Positions 9,167 to 18,879 of a DNA stretch of 64,000 nt are shown piece by piece. A program made the translations under genes and the position numbers. Below the pieces are notes generated by a model that was not told the origin of the DNA, ran no database searches, and saw only the letters and a program-made list of their open reading frames with translations. The stretch lies in the NCBI RefSeq assembly GCF_050433125.1, contig NZ_JBNPXV010000012.1:94934-158933 (forward strand). The letters run 5' to 3'. Position 1 is the stretch's first letter; each line of letters starts with the position of its first letter. The DNA comes from Roseimarinus sediminis. GTDB taxonomy: Bacteria > Bacteroidota > Bacteroidia > Bacteroidales > Prolixibacteraceae.

Positions 9167-10351
9167 TTACTGTTTTTGTTCTTTCTTTTTGAAGTTTCGC
9201 TTCTTTCTTCGCTTATCATTCTGATGGTTGGTATTTCCTGAACCGCTTGTTTCATTTTTGAAGTTTCTGTTGCGTTTGTTTCGTGGCTTTCTTCTCCGGC
9301 TGATGGTTTTTTCATCGGAAGTCAGGTTTTGATTAAACATGTTCTTCCCTTTGCTTTCCAATGAACCATCGGGATCGAGCAGTGCAGCCAGTTCAGGCTT
9401 TTTGCCCCGCTTGTTTTGATTGATGATTTCTTTTACCTTGTCGATGTTCAGTACAAAATTCTGTCGCACTTTGTCACTCTCTACACTGTACCAGATTTGC
9501 CGCTGAAGAATGTCGATCTTGAATTGTTTGGCCAGGCCGGCACTGGTTTCGAGATCGAGCAGTTCGGTGGGAAATTCCTCCTGTGCCTCAAGATAAGTAT
9601 CAAGTTCGTACATCAGGCAGCATTTGAGTTTTCCGCAACGGCCAGTCAGTTTTTCTGCATTGGGAGAGAGTCCCTGTCGTGTGGCCATGTGTGCTGTAAT
9701 GCTCGAGAAATCGGTTCTCCAGCTGGAACAGCACAACTCCCGTCCGCATGAACCAATGCCGCCAATAAGCGCTGCTTCCTGACGGGCTCCAATTTGTTTC
9801 ATTTCAATTTTAATCTGAAATTCACGGGCATACACCTTAATCAGTTCCCTGAAATCGACCCTGCCTTCGGCAATGTAATAGAAGATGGCTTTATTGCCAT
9901 CGCCCCTGAATTCAACATCTCCGATTTTCATGTCGAGCCCCAGCCCGTCGGCCACCTGTCGGGCCCTGATCATTACCGGCTTTTCACGTTTTTGGGCTTC
10001 TTTCCATCGTTCAGTGTCGCGTTCGCGTGCAATGCGGTAAACATTGAACCATTGGTAGCGGTTTTTTGCTTTGATTTTCCTGTTAAACTGTTTTTCAGCC
10101 AGTTTGCCGGTTAGCGACACCACGCCCACGTCGTGACCTCCATTGGATGCAAGCACCACAATGTCGCCTCGCTTCAAAGGCAGTTCGTTTTCATTTTTGA
10201 AAAACTCTTTTCTGGTACCTTTAAATCGTACTTCAATGATATTGCTTAGATGGGAGGTGTCGGGCAGATCGTCGAGCCAGTCGTAGGTATTTAACATCTC
10301 CGATCTTGATTCGGTATCGCTTTTATTTAGAGAACATCCTGTACAACTCAT
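9167..10351 (-). CDS. ricT: PSP1-domain protein, RicT/YaaT family
   Basis: 394 residues. The PSP1 fold carries two conserved Cys-rich segments, SCGRELCCSSW (about 214-224) and GRCGKLKCCLMYEL (about 244-257). The extreme N-terminus adds a CxxC (MSCTGC). These cysteines match the RicT proteins that, in Bacillus, form an Fe-S-containing complex acting on RNase Y, sporulation and biofilm control. Bacteroidota homologues are poorly studied, so the exact role here is inferred from family only. The last ~60 residues are very Lys/Arg/Asn-rich and look like a disordered nucleic-acid-binding tail. A 225-base gap upstream should hold its promoter. Confidence 0.85.
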   Translation of the reverse strand: MSCTGCSLNKSDTESRSEMLNTYDWLDDLPDTSHLSNIIEVRFKGTRKEFFKNENELPLKRGDIVVLASNGGHDVGVVSLTGKLAEKQFNRKIKAKNRYQWFNVYRIARERDTERWKEAQKREKPVMIRARQVADGLGLDMKIGDVEFRGDGNKAIFYYIAEGRVDFRELIKVYAREFQIKIEMKQIGARQEAALIGGIGSCGRELCCSSWRTDFSSITAHMATRQGLSPNAEKLTGRCGKLKCCLMYELDTYLEAQEEFPTELLDLETSAGLAKQFKIDILQRQIWYSVESDKVRQNFVLNIDKVKEIINQNKRGKKPELAALLDPDGSLESKGKNMFNQNLTSDEKTISRRRKPRNKRNRNFKNETSGSGNTNHQNDKRRKKRNFKKKEQKQ

Positions 10352-10576
10352 GTGTTTGTTTATTTAGAATAATTAAAAACAAAACTAGCAATTATCTCAC
10401 AATAACAAATTGCGTTCATGAGCTGTTCATTGAACAGAACGGGGGTGGTATTTGGTAAAAGGCAGTTTGTCAGTTGTTTGTCTTAGAATGGGCAGCATGA
10501 AAAAAAGACAAAAGAGTATATTTATACTTTGAACAGGCATTCAGGATGAAAAAATTGCAGTAAATGCTCAAAGACA

Positions 10577-11512
10577 TCAGGCACTAATACGCTGTAATTT
10601 ACTTGCCTTTTTAAGGTTTACGATAAAAGTTGAACCTTTGCCTTTGCCTTCGGAAAGAGCTTTAACAGTACCCTGCATTTTTTCTGCCATCGATTTTACG
10701 AGATACAAACCCAGTCCTGAAGAGTCTTCCCCCCCTGTTGGGCGGGCACTTAATTTGGCATATTGACCAAATACCTTTTTGAGATCGTCAGGACTCATTC
10801 CCAGTCCTTCGTCTTTGACAAGAAAGCTGATTTCGTCCGGATTGTTTTGTGCGGCAATGGTGATGGTGGTATTGGGTAACGAATACTTAATGGCATTGCT
10901 GATCAGGTTGCTAAAAATGCTTTCAAGTCCGTCCCGCTCAAAAAGTACTTCCGACTGAAGTTCTTCTTCGTGCAGCTCTATGTGGATGTTCTTTTCAATG
11001 GCCAGAATGTGATGTTTTTCGACCACTTCTTTGATTAACTGAAGGGGGGAACCATTTTGCAGCGTCTCATAATTCTTATCGGCAAGCAGTTTAGCGTTGT
11101 CCAGAATACAGCAAATCCGGTTCAGCATGGCCGACGAACTTTTCCGAACGGAAGAAAGCAAGTCCCGATGGCCGGGTTCAACTTCGGTGAGTTCACTTTC
11201 AAGTAATTCGGAAATCATATTAATGGCAGCAACAGGCGATCGCAGATCGTGTACCACATTGGCAATGTATTGTTGAAAATTTTCCTGCTTTCGTTCAATA
11301 TCCAGTTTACGCTGATGTAGTTTTTGCTTCAGCTGATAGATTTTTGAAGCAAGCGTTCCAATAATGGCTCCTGCAAGCAGTGCCATGGCATAAATTATTA
11401 GCGACAACGATTGTTGTATTTGCCTTGGCAATATCACAAAAGCGATCAGGCTCGTGCAAATCAGAATGCCTGAGTTGATAAAAGTGACTGATACAATTTG
11501 CTTCTTTTCCAT
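10577..11512 (-). CDS. membrane sensor histidine kinase
   Basis: 311 residues. Two membrane spans (about 10-29 and 37-55) are followed by a short coiled linker, a HisKA dimerisation helix with the phospho-acceptor His88 in VVHDLRSPV, and a HATPase_c domain with the N box (FSNLISNAIKYS), DEGLGMSP and SSGLGLYLVKSM. There is almost no periplasmic loop between the spans, so it is an intramembrane-sensing type. No response regulator lies beside it: an orphan kinase by position. The signal is unknown. Confidence 0.9.
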   Translation of the reverse strand: MEKKQIVSVTFINSGILICTSLIAFVILPRQIQQSLSLIIYAMALLAGAIIGTLASKIYQLKQKLHQRKLDIERKQENFQQYIANVVHDLRSPVAAINMISELLESELTEVEPGHRDLLSSVRKSSSAMLNRICCILDNAKLLADKNYETLQNGSPLQLIKEVVEKHHILAIEKNIHIELHEEELQSEVLFERDGLESIFSNLISNAIKYSLPNTTITIAAQNNPDEISFLVKDEGLGMSPDDLKKVFGQYAKLSARPTGGEDSSGLGLYLVKSMAEKMQGTVKALSEGKGKGSTFIVNLKKASKLQRISA

Positions 11513-11915
11513 TTTATCCGATGTTGTCTTTCACCGGTTGTTTTTCGACTCCCCACAGTAAGAAAAGAGGCTTAACTTCATAAGTATATTCCCTAAAACG
11601 GGAAAAGGTTACCCTCTTTTTCAATTTTTTTTACACCTGTAAGTAGAAATTATATTGATAAGTGGAAGTAATGATCATTTATTGAGTGGAATAGAGTGAA
11701 TGTGATGGGTGATTTCCCATGCTTATTTAGAATTTTTTTAAGAAAGTTTTTGAAGTTGAATTGGGCAAAGCTTTCCTTCTGGCAATAGTTTGTTGAAAAC
11801 TATACAAAAATCAGCCGCAAACAAATCAGCCGCAACCGTGTTTAATGTGTGGAAATTATGACAAAATAGTCTTTAATCTGGATTGGCTTTGATTTAACAT
11901 TTAAAGCAGCATTCA
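11513..11915. promoter_or_regulatory. intergenic region upstream of the branched-chain oxoacid dehydrogenase gene
   Basis: About 400 AT-rich bases between a minus-strand kinase gene and the plus-strand E1 gene. A 13-base direct repeat AAATCAGCCGCAA occurs at 11808-11820 and again at 11823-11835, about 80-110 bases before the E1 start. Repeat spacing of 15 bases is unusual for one-face binding, so an operator is only a possibility. No gene is seen. Confidence 0.4.
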
Positions 11916-14333
11916 ATGTATGTAGAAAAAGTGAAAAATGTAGCTACCCCCCGGCTCAGCAAAAAGGAATTATTAAACGATTATTATATTGCTTATCTGA
12001 GTCGTCAGTTAAGTCTGATGGGCCGAAGGGAAGTGCACAATGGCAGGGCACATTTTGGAATTTTCGGCGATGGCAAAGAAGTAGCTCAGGTTGCTCTTGC
12101 CAAAACCTTCAGAAAAGGAGATTGGCGTTCGGGTTATTATCGCGATCAAACCTTTATGCTGGCATTGGGCTTACTGGAACCTGAGGAGTTTTTTGCCATG
12201 ATTTACGGCGATACCGATGTGAGTTTTAATCCTTCAACCGGCGGACGAAATTTCAACAACCATTATTGCACCCGTAATATCGATGCCGATGGCAAGATTG
12301 ACAACACCTTACAACGCTACAATTCAGCGTCCGATATTTCTTCTACGGCAGGGCAAATGCCACGCTTGCTGGGGTTGGCTCAGGCTTCAAAACTGGCCAG
12401 GGATGATGCCCGTTTGCGTAAAGCCAATGCAGGAAATGTGAGTGGAAACGAAGTGGCTTTTGGTTCGATTGGCGATGCGAGTACTTCGGAGGGCATGTTT
12501 TTCGAAACCATCAATGCGGCTGCAGTAATGCAGGTGCCGCTAGCAGTGACGGTTTACGACGATGGATACGGCATCAGTGTCCCCATTGAATTACAAACGG
12601 CAAAATCGAGCATATCGAAAGCCTTAAAGGGTTTTGAGAAAACGAAAGAAGATCAGGGCATACTCATATATCATTGTCATGGCTGGGATTATGCGACCAT
12701 GGTTGAAAGCTTTGCCGAAGGAATCGATCGCTGTCGGAAAGAGCATGTTCCTGTGCTTTTTCACATCGATGAACTGACCCAGCCCACCGGTCATTCCACA
12801 TCGGGTTCTCACGAAAGGTACAAAAGTGCCGAGCGACTTGAATGGGAGGCAGAAATGGATGGTATTGTTCAATTCAGAAAATGGTTGATTGTTTATAATA
12901 AAGCCACATTAAATGAAATTGAAGAGGTAGAAAAGGAAGCCAAAAACAGGGCCCGCTCAGCCCGCGATAAAGCCTGGAAAAATTATACTTCTTCCTTCAA
13001 AAATGAACGCGATCAGCTCGCTAAGTTGGTTGCTGCCTTCGATCAACAGCTGGAAACCGGCGGTGCTAAAATGGAGGAGCTACAACAAATCGATGAAAAG
13101 ATTTTTCCTACACGCAGGGCTTTTCTGAGTTTTGCCAAACGCCTGGTGTACGAATTGCACCGCGATAAAAAAGCGCCTGAAATTAAAGCAGCATTGAAAG
13201 ACTGGGTAGAAGCTTTTGAAGAGCGAAGCAGTCGCTTTTACAATATGCAGCTTCATCGCGAACTGAAGGATGCTGCCACAAAAGTTAAAGCCGTTGAACC
13301 TGTTTACAGTAATGAAAGCAGCGAGGTAAACGGTTCGGATGTTATTAATTACAACTTTCACGAACTATTCAAACGACACCCCCGGTTGATTACTTTTGGT
13401 GAAGATACGGGCAAGCTGGGCGATGTAAACCAGGGAATGAAAGGAATGCAGGAAAAATTCGGAGAACAGCGCGTTTTCGATACCGGCATTCGTGAAACGA
13501 CCATCATCGGTCAGGGCATTGGCCTGGCCTTGCGCGGCTTCAGGCCCATTGCCGAAATCCAGTACCTCGACTACCTTATTTATGCCCAGTCTACACTCAG
13601 CGACGACCTGGCAACCATGCAGTACCGCACCATGGGCAAACAGGCCGCACCGGTCATTGTGCGTACCCGGGGGCATCAGCTGCAGGGGATCTGGCATGCC
13701 GGTTCACCCATGCAATTGCTGCTGGGCTCCCTGCGTGGAATGTACCTTTGTGTTCCCCGCGATATGACACGGGCAGCCGGTTTTTACAATACCCTGCTCG
13801 AAGCCAACGATCCGGCGCTGGTCATTGAGCCCCTTAAAGGTTACAACGTGAAGGAAAAACTTCCGGAAAACCTGGGCGGGTTCAGAGTACCGCTGGGAGT
13901 ACCCGAAGTGCTTGTTGAGGGAAGTGATATCACCATTGTTACTTATGGATGGAACGTCCATCATGTAGAAAAGGCAGCGCAATTACTTGCAGAATACGAT
14001 ATTTCGGCCGAAGTAATCGATGTGCAGACTTTGATGCCCTTTGACCTGCCACAGCTGATCAAAAAGTCGGTGATGAAAACCAATAAGGTGCTTTTTGTCG
14101 ACGAAGATGTCCCGGGAGGGGCTACAGCCTATATGTTGCAAAAAGCCCTCGATGAACAAAAGATATTCAACTATCTCGATACGGCACCCCGGACACTGCC
14201 TGCCATGGAGCATAGGCCGGCCTATGGCATCGACGGGGAATATTTCTCAAAACCCAATGTTGAACGTATTTTTGAAACAGTGTACGGGATGATGCACGAT
14301 ACCGATGTGAAAGCTTTTCCTTCTATTTTTTAA
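11916..14333 (+). CDS. 2-oxoisovalerate dehydrogenase E1, fused alpha and beta subunits
   Basis: 805 residues: an E1-alpha-like half (about 1-400) and an E1-beta-like half (about 465-805) in one chain. The alpha half has the thiamine-diphosphate signature GDASTSEGMFFETIN. The beta half has GEDTGKLGDVNQGMKG, FDTGIRETTIIGQGIG and the C-terminal ED-V-P-GG segment. Fused E1 of branched-chain 2-oxoacid dehydrogenase is common in Bacteroidota. It decarboxylates the 2-oxoacids of Leu, Ile and Val and passes the acyl group to lipoyl-E2. E2 and E3 are not in the window. Its product from leucine, isovaleryl-CoA, is the starting substrate of the operon just downstream. Confidence 0.93.
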   Translation: MYVEKVKNVATPRLSKKELLNDYYIAYLSRQLSLMGRREVHNGRAHFGIFGDGKEVAQVALAKTFRKGDWRSGYYRDQTFMLALGLLEPEEFFAMIYGDTDVSFNPSTGGRNFNNHYCTRNIDADGKIDNTLQRYNSASDISSTAGQMPRLLGLAQASKLARDDARLRKANAGNVSGNEVAFGSIGDASTSEGMFFETINAAAVMQVPLAVTVYDDGYGISVPIELQTAKSSISKALKGFEKTKEDQGILIYHCHGWDYATMVESFAEGIDRCRKEHVPVLFHIDELTQPTGHSTSGSHERYKSAERLEWEAEMDGIVQFRKWLIVYNKATLNEIEEVEKEAKNRARSARDKAWKNYTSSFKNERDQLAKLVAAFDQQLETGGAKMEELQQIDEKIFPTRRAFLSFAKRLVYELHRDKKAPEIKAALKDWVEAFEERSSRFYNMQLHRELKDAATKVKAVEPVYSNESSEVNGSDVINYNFHELFKRHPRLITFGEDTGKLGDVNQGMKGMQEKFGEQRVFDTGIRETTIIGQGIGLALRGFRPIAEIQYLDYLIYAQSTLSDDLATMQYRTMGKQAAPVIVRTRGHQLQGIWHAGSPMQLLLGSLRGMYLCVPRDMTRAAGFYNTLLEANDPALVIEPLKGYNVKEKLPENLGGFRVPLGVPEVLVEGSDITIVTYGWNVHHVEKAAQLLAEYDISAEVIDVQTLMPFDLPQLIKKSVMKTNKVLFVDEDVPGGATAYMLQKALDEQKIFNYLDTAPRTLPAMEHRPAYGIDGEYFSKPNVERIFETVYGMMHDTDVKAFPSIF

Positions 14334-14355
14334 AGTTGAATGAATTGCAATAAAG

Positions 14356-14400
14356 CCACAAAGTGAACAAGAGTAGTAAGAAGCGTTGTTCACTTTGTGG
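14356..14400 (+). terminator. hairpin terminator after the E1 gene
   Basis: A 15-bp perfect stem, CCACAAAGTGAACAA (14356-14370) with TTGTTCACTTTGTGG (14386-14400), a 15-base loop, and a short T run after it. It separates the E1 gene from the leucine/mevalonate operon. Confidence 0.7.
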
Positions 14401-14501
14401 TTTAATCATGTTTTGAAGACAAAATTTTTGAAGTTTGTATTGAACAAAATGGACAGAAAATGACTTCTATTGTTGTTTTGTTTAAATAAACAATTGGTAA
14501 A

Positions 14502-16064
14502 TTGAAACAAATTAAATCAAATATCGATATTGGCAGTGAAGCATTTCGGAATCAGCGTGCGAAATATGAGCTTCTAATCAATGAATTGCGTCAGAATTTT
14601 CGTGCTGTTAACGATCGCAGCGAGCAAGGAGCGGTGCTTCGGCATCTTGAACGTGGAAAACTTACGGTTCGTCAACGTATCCGGCTCTTGATCGATGAAC
14701 ATACTCCATTTCTTGAGTTGTCGGCTATGGCTGCAAAAGGCCAGTACGATGATCAGTTTCCTTCGGCTGGTATTGTGACGGGAATCGGGCTGATTCATGG
14801 TCGTGAAGTGATGATTGTAGCCAATGATGCCACCGTAAAGGGTGGAACCTATGTTCGTGAAACTGTTAAGAAACATCTCAGGGCGCAGGAGATCGCCTTG
14901 CAAAATAATCTGCCCTGTGTGTACCTCGTTGATTCGGGGGGGATTTTTCTGCCTGAACAGGCCAATATTTTTGCCGACCGATTTAATTTTGGTCGTATTT
15001 TCCACAATCAGGCAAGCATGTCGGCCCGCGGGATTCCGCAAATTTCGGTGGTAATGGGCTCCTGTACCGCAGGAGGTGCCTACATTCCTGCCATGAGCGA
15101 TGAGACCATCATTGTTAAAAACCAGGGAACCATTTTTATTGGCGGACCGCCATTGGTGAAGGCAGCTACCGGCGAAGATGTTACCGCCGAGGAACTGGGT
15201 GGAGCCCTTGTTCATACTTCGGTTTCGGGTGTGGCCGATCATTTGGCTGAAAACGATGTGGCCGCCCTGAAAAAGTGTCGCGAGTTGTTCGAGACCATTC
15301 AACCGGCCCCAAGGCAGGTACTTGAAATGAAGGAAACAGAAGCACCGGCTTATCCTCTTGAAGAGCTGTATGCCCTGGCGCCGGTCGATTTGAAGAAGCC
15401 GGTTGATGCCCGCGAAATCATTGCCCGCCTTGTTGACGGAAGCCGATTTAACGAGTTCAAGGAACGATATGGAACTACCATTGTTACCGGTTTTGCCCGC
15501 ATTGAAGGTTATCCGGTGGGACTGATTGCCAACAACGGCTTTCTGACCACCGAAGCTTCGCTGAAGGCTGCACATTTCATTGAATTGTGTAACTTCAGAA
15601 AAATTCCCATGGTGTTTTTGCAGAACATTACCGGCTTTATTGTAGGCAAAAAATACGAGCAGGAAGGCATCGCGCGGGCGGGAGCAAAGCTGATTCATGC
15701 CGTGGCTACGGCAAGTGTTCCCAAATTTACCATCGTAACCGGTGGTTCGTATGGTGCCGGAAACTATGCCATGGCAGGCAGAGCTTTCGACCCAAATTTT
15801 CTTTTTATGTGGCCCAATGCCAAAATCGGGGTAATGGGCGGAGAACAGGCAGCCGGCGTTTTGCAATCGATCAACAGCAAAACCGGTGGACGTGATCTGA
15901 TCGAACAGTTTGAAGCCGAAAGCTCGGTGTATTACAGTAGCTCACGCATATGGGACGACGGGATCATCGATCCGGTGGATACCCGCAAGGTATTGGCTTT
16001 GTCGATTTCAGTAGCTCTGAATCAGCCTTTTGCAGAACCCAAAACCGGCATTTACCGGATGTAA
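14502..16064 (+). CDS. methylcrotonyl-CoA carboxylase, carboxyltransferase (beta) subunit
   Basis: 520 residues from a TTG start; no ATG lies in frame at a sensible place, and TTG keeps the family N-terminus. The two crotonase-like halves of a biotin-dependent carboxyltransferase are visible. The first has GSCTAGGAYIPAMSDE and IFIGGPPLVKAATGE, the second has IPMVFLQNITGFIVGKKYE and TGGSYGAGNYAMAGRAF. The GKKYE-type second half and overall length fit the methylcrotonyl-CoA/geranyl-CoA branch rather than acetyl- or propionyl-CoA carboxylase. It transfers CO2 from biotin to 3-methylcrotonyl-CoA. First gene of an eight-gene operon with gaps of at most 33 bases. Confidence 0.9.
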   Translation: MKQIKSNIDIGSEAFRNQRAKYELLINELRQNFRAVNDRSEQGAVLRHLERGKLTVRQRIRLLIDEHTPFLELSAMAAKGQYDDQFPSAGIVTGIGLIHGREVMIVANDATVKGGTYVRETVKKHLRAQEIALQNNLPCVYLVDSGGIFLPEQANIFADRFNFGRIFHNQASMSARGIPQISVVMGSCTAGGAYIPAMSDETIIVKNQGTIFIGGPPLVKAATGEDVTAEELGGALVHTSVSGVADHLAENDVAALKKCRELFETIQPAPRQVLEMKETEAPAYPLEELYALAPVDLKKPVDAREIIARLVDGSRFNEFKERYGTTIVTGFARIEGYPVGLIANNGFLTTEASLKAAHFIELCNFRKIPMVFLQNITGFIVGKKYEQEGIARAGAKLIHAVATASVPKFTIVTGGSYGAGNYAMAGRAFDPNFLFMWPNAKIGVMGGEQAAGVLQSINSKTGGRDLIEQFEAESSVYYSSSRIWDDGIIDPVDTRKVLALSISVALNQPFAEPKTGIYRM

Positions 16065-16073
16065 TCAGATAAA

Positions 16074-16865
16074 ATGAAGAAAGGATATCAAAATATAATA
16101 ATAGAACAGAACGATGCAGTAGTCACCGTATGGCTGAACCGTGAGGAACGCCACAATGCACTCGACCCACTGATGATGCGTGAACTCATGCAGTTTTTCG
16201 AAAGCATTGAGGATGACAGGCAAATCAGGATTGTGGTACTCAGGGGAAAAGGCCGCTCGTTTTGTGCCGGAGCCGATATTGGCTGGATGAAGTTGGCCGC
16301 TCATTTAAGCGAGGAAGAAAACCTGGCTGACAGCCGTTTACTTTCGGCCTTCTTTTCCAGTATTTACAAAAGCAGAAAGCTTACCATCGCAATAGCACAT
16401 GGCAGTATTTTTGGTGGTGGAAATGGTATTCTTGCTGCATGCGACATGTCATACGGATTAAACGACAGTCGTTTCTCGCTGAGTGAAACACGGCTGGGAT
16501 TGATTGCAGCTACCATATCACCCTATTTGTTAAAACGAATGAAGGTACATGAATACAAGGAATTGGTATTAAGTGCCAGGATTTTTAACGGGGAAGAGGC
16601 AGCCCGCCTGGGATTGCTGAATATGGCTTTTGCCTCGGAACAGCTCATGGAACAACATGTTGAGCAACTAATACAGCATATTTTGAAGGGAGGTCCTGAA
16701 GCAGCTTTCCGTTCAAAGCAAATGATTAATGAGTTGAGCGATCCGGCACTTTTTCCATCACTGCTTGATTCGATTCCCGAAATATTGGCTTCGGTAAGGG
16801 TGAGCGATGAAGCAAAAGAAGGTTTTAGCGCCTTTCTTGAAAAACGTAAACCCGGGTGGCAATAA
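16074..16865 (+). CDS. enoyl-CoA hydratase family, probable methylglutaconyl-CoA hydratase (LiuC-type)
   Basis: 263 residues of crotonase fold with the oxyanion-hole segments KGRSFCAGADIGWM and HGSIFGGGNGILAACD. The position of the first catalytic Glu of classical crotonase is Gly here (GGGNG), while LSETRLGLIAATISPYLL keeps the second Glu. That pattern (SE-x-x-LGL, then ISPY) is typical of LiuC-type hydratases of leucine degradation. It should hydrate 3-methylglutaconyl-CoA to HMG-CoA. It sits 9 bases after the carboxyltransferase gene and 17 before the biotin carboxylase gene, which supports the same pathway. Another short-chain enoyl-CoA hydratase activity cannot be excluded. Confidence 0.82.
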   Translation: MKKGYQNIIIEQNDAVVTVWLNREERHNALDPLMMRELMQFFESIEDDRQIRIVVLRGKGRSFCAGADIGWMKLAAHLSEEENLADSRLLSAFFSSIYKSRKLTIAIAHGSIFGGGNGILAACDMSYGLNDSRFSLSETRLGLIAATISPYLLKRMKVHEYKELVLSARIFNGEEAARLGLLNMAFASEQLMEQHVEQLIQHILKGGPEAAFRSKQMINELSDPALFPSLLDSIPEILASVRVSDEAKEGFSAFLEKRKPGWQ

Positions 16866-16882
16866 ATTGAAGCAGGAAGACG

Positions 16883-18877
16883 ATGTTGAAAAAATTCACT
16901 AAAATACTGATTGCCAATCGTGGAGAGATTGCACTTCGCATCATCAGGGCCGCACACAAACTGAATGTTAAAACAGTGGCACTTTATACAGCCGGTGAGG
17001 AAAACGCTCCCCACGCACTACAGGCTGACGAAGCAGTGCTTCTGGGCAATGGAGACCTGGCTGCTACCTGGCTGAATATTAATAAGATTATTAATCTGGC
17101 CATTGAAACCCGGGCCGAAGCCATTCATCCCGGATATGGTTTTCTTTCTGAAAACCCTGAACTGGCCGAGCGTTGTGAAGCGTCGGGGCTTGTATTTATT
17201 GGGCCTCCTGCTGACGTACTGCGTAAAATGGGAAACAAACTCACGGCTAAAAAGCTGGCTTTGGAGGCCGGAGTAAAGGTACTTCGCAACGTTCTGTCCG
17301 ATCGATTGGCACAGCAAGACGAAGCAGTATCGCTAAATTATCCGCTGTTAATCAAAGCGGCGCATGGGGGAGGCGGAAAAGGGATGCAACTGGTTCGTAC
17401 GGCTGCAGAGCTGAAAGAAAAAGCAATAAAAGCAGAAAGGGCTGCTGTCTCTTATTTTGGGAACGGTGAAATTTATCTTGAAGAATTTGTAGAAGAGGCC
17501 AGGCACATCGAAGTGCAGGTCATGGCCGATCAGTTTGGCAACCTGGTGCACCTTGGTGAGCGCGACTGCACGGTGCAACGCAATCATCAGAAAATTATAG
17601 AAGAAGCCCCCGCGCTTGTAATTGACGAGGACTTGCGCAAACAACTTCATCATGCGGCGCTTGAATTGTGCCGGAAAGTAAAGTATGAAAATGCCGGAAC
17701 GGTAGAGTTTCTGGTACGCAACGATCAGTTTTGGTTTCTCGAAATGAACCCGCGCATTCAGGTGGAACATCCGGTGAGCGAAGAGGTGAGTGGCATCGAT
17801 CTGGTGAGCGAACAACTTTCGGTAGCAGCCGGTAACCCCTTGTCGTTTCGTCAGGACGAGGTGAATATTAAAGGCCATGCCATCGAAGTGCGGCTTTACG
17901 CCGAAGATCCTTTGAAAAACTTTGTTCCTTCGGGAAAGCTGGTGCTCCATTATCATTTTCCCGAAAAAGCCGGTGTAAGAGTTGAATCAGCCATCGCAAG
18001 TGCTTCGCTTAGCAGCAGCTTCGATCCCTTGCTGGCAAAAATTATTGTTAGTGGCAGCAACAGGGCAGCAGCACGTTTAAGACTGCTCGAAGTATTGGCT
18101 GACACAGTGATTATTGGACCCCGGACTAACCTGGCCTATTTGCGAAGCATCGTGGCTTCGGACGAATTTGCACAGAACCGCCTGCACACCAAATACTGCG
18201 AAGAACATCAATCAAAGCTGCTGGAACTTTCAAGAAGCAACGAGAAAATAGTGCAGGCTGAGGCCTGGCTGGCAGCAGGGCTTTATCTTTTGTTTGGACC
18301 CGTAAATGCTGAATTAAACACGGCATGGCATACCACCGGCCATTTTTCCTTGCATCCGATGATTGAGTTGCATCTTGATGATGAGCACTACAAGCTGGCT
18401 TATCGTTTTACTCCAGATGGAATCGTTGTTCAAAACGGAAATACTGAGACAACGGCCATCATCGAAAAACATGAAAAAGTGAAAAATCAGCTTTTTATCA
18501 ACATAAACGGTGAACAAAAAGCATTTTCATTTTTTAAAGAAAACGGAGTTTCCCTACGGCTTGCATACGATGGAAAGGTGATCAGGGTGACCAGTCCTTC
18601 GTTATTGGGCTTTTATCCCGAAGATCAGCAAGCCGCCGACGAAGGGCTTCAGCATGAAATGCAAGTGATTAAATCGCAATTGTACGGGAAAGTTGTAACA
18701 ATCAATATTGAAAAGAATCAAACCATTAATAAGGGAGAAGTACTGTTGGTAATCGAATCGATGAAGTCGGAAAATGCAGTGCTTTCGCCTAAAAAAGCCA
18801 AAATTAAAGAGATAACAGTAGCGGTGGGTGCCCAGGTTACCGACCAAATGCCATTAGTTTATCTGGAGGATCTGTAA
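16883..18877 (+). CDS. methylcrotonyl-CoA carboxylase, biotin-carboxylase/biotin-carrier (alpha) subunit
   Basis: 664 residues. The biotin carboxylase domain (about 1-450) has KILIANRGEIALRI, KAAHGGGGKGM, HLGERDCTVQRNHQKIIEEAP and FLEMNPRIQVEHPVSE. A linker (BT-like, about 460-590) follows, then a C-terminal biotinyl domain (about 590-664). The biotinylation site reads IESMKSEN, so the usual A-M-K-M has Ser on both sides (SMKS); the Lys is intact. It carboxylates its own biotin with ATP and bicarbonate and works with the beta subunit encoded two genes upstream. The hydratase gene lies between the two subunits. Confidence 0.9.
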   Translation: MLKKFTKILIANRGEIALRIIRAAHKLNVKTVALYTAGEENAPHALQADEAVLLGNGDLAATWLNINKIINLAIETRAEAIHPGYGFLSENPELAERCEASGLVFIGPPADVLRKMGNKLTAKKLALEAGVKVLRNVLSDRLAQQDEAVSLNYPLLIKAAHGGGGKGMQLVRTAAELKEKAIKAERAAVSYFGNGEIYLEEFVEEARHIEVQVMADQFGNLVHLGERDCTVQRNHQKIIEEAPALVIDEDLRKQLHHAALELCRKVKYENAGTVEFLVRNDQFWFLEMNPRIQVEHPVSEEVSGIDLVSEQLSVAAGNPLSFRQDEVNIKGHAIEVRLYAEDPLKNFVPSGKLVLHYHFPEKAGVRVESAIASASLSSSFDPLLAKIIVSGSNRAAARLRLLEVLADTVIIGPRTNLAYLRSIVASDEFAQNRLHTKYCEEHQSKLLELSRSNEKIVQAEAWLAAGLYLLFGPVNAELNTAWHTTGHFSLHPMIELHLDDEHYKLAYRFTPDGIVVQNGNTETTAIIEKHEKVKNQLFININGEQKAFSFFKENGVSLRLAYDGKVIRVTSPSLLGFYPEDQQAADEGLQHEMQVIKSQLYGKVVTINIEKNQTINKGEVLLVIESMKSENAVLSPKKAKIKEITVAVGAQVTDQMPLVYLEDL

Positions 18878-18879
18878 AT

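Noticed and set aside
14574..15866. 430-codon open frame on the minus strand
   Set aside because: It lies entirely antisense to the carboxyltransferase gene, has no family features, and the plus-strand gene is unmistakable.
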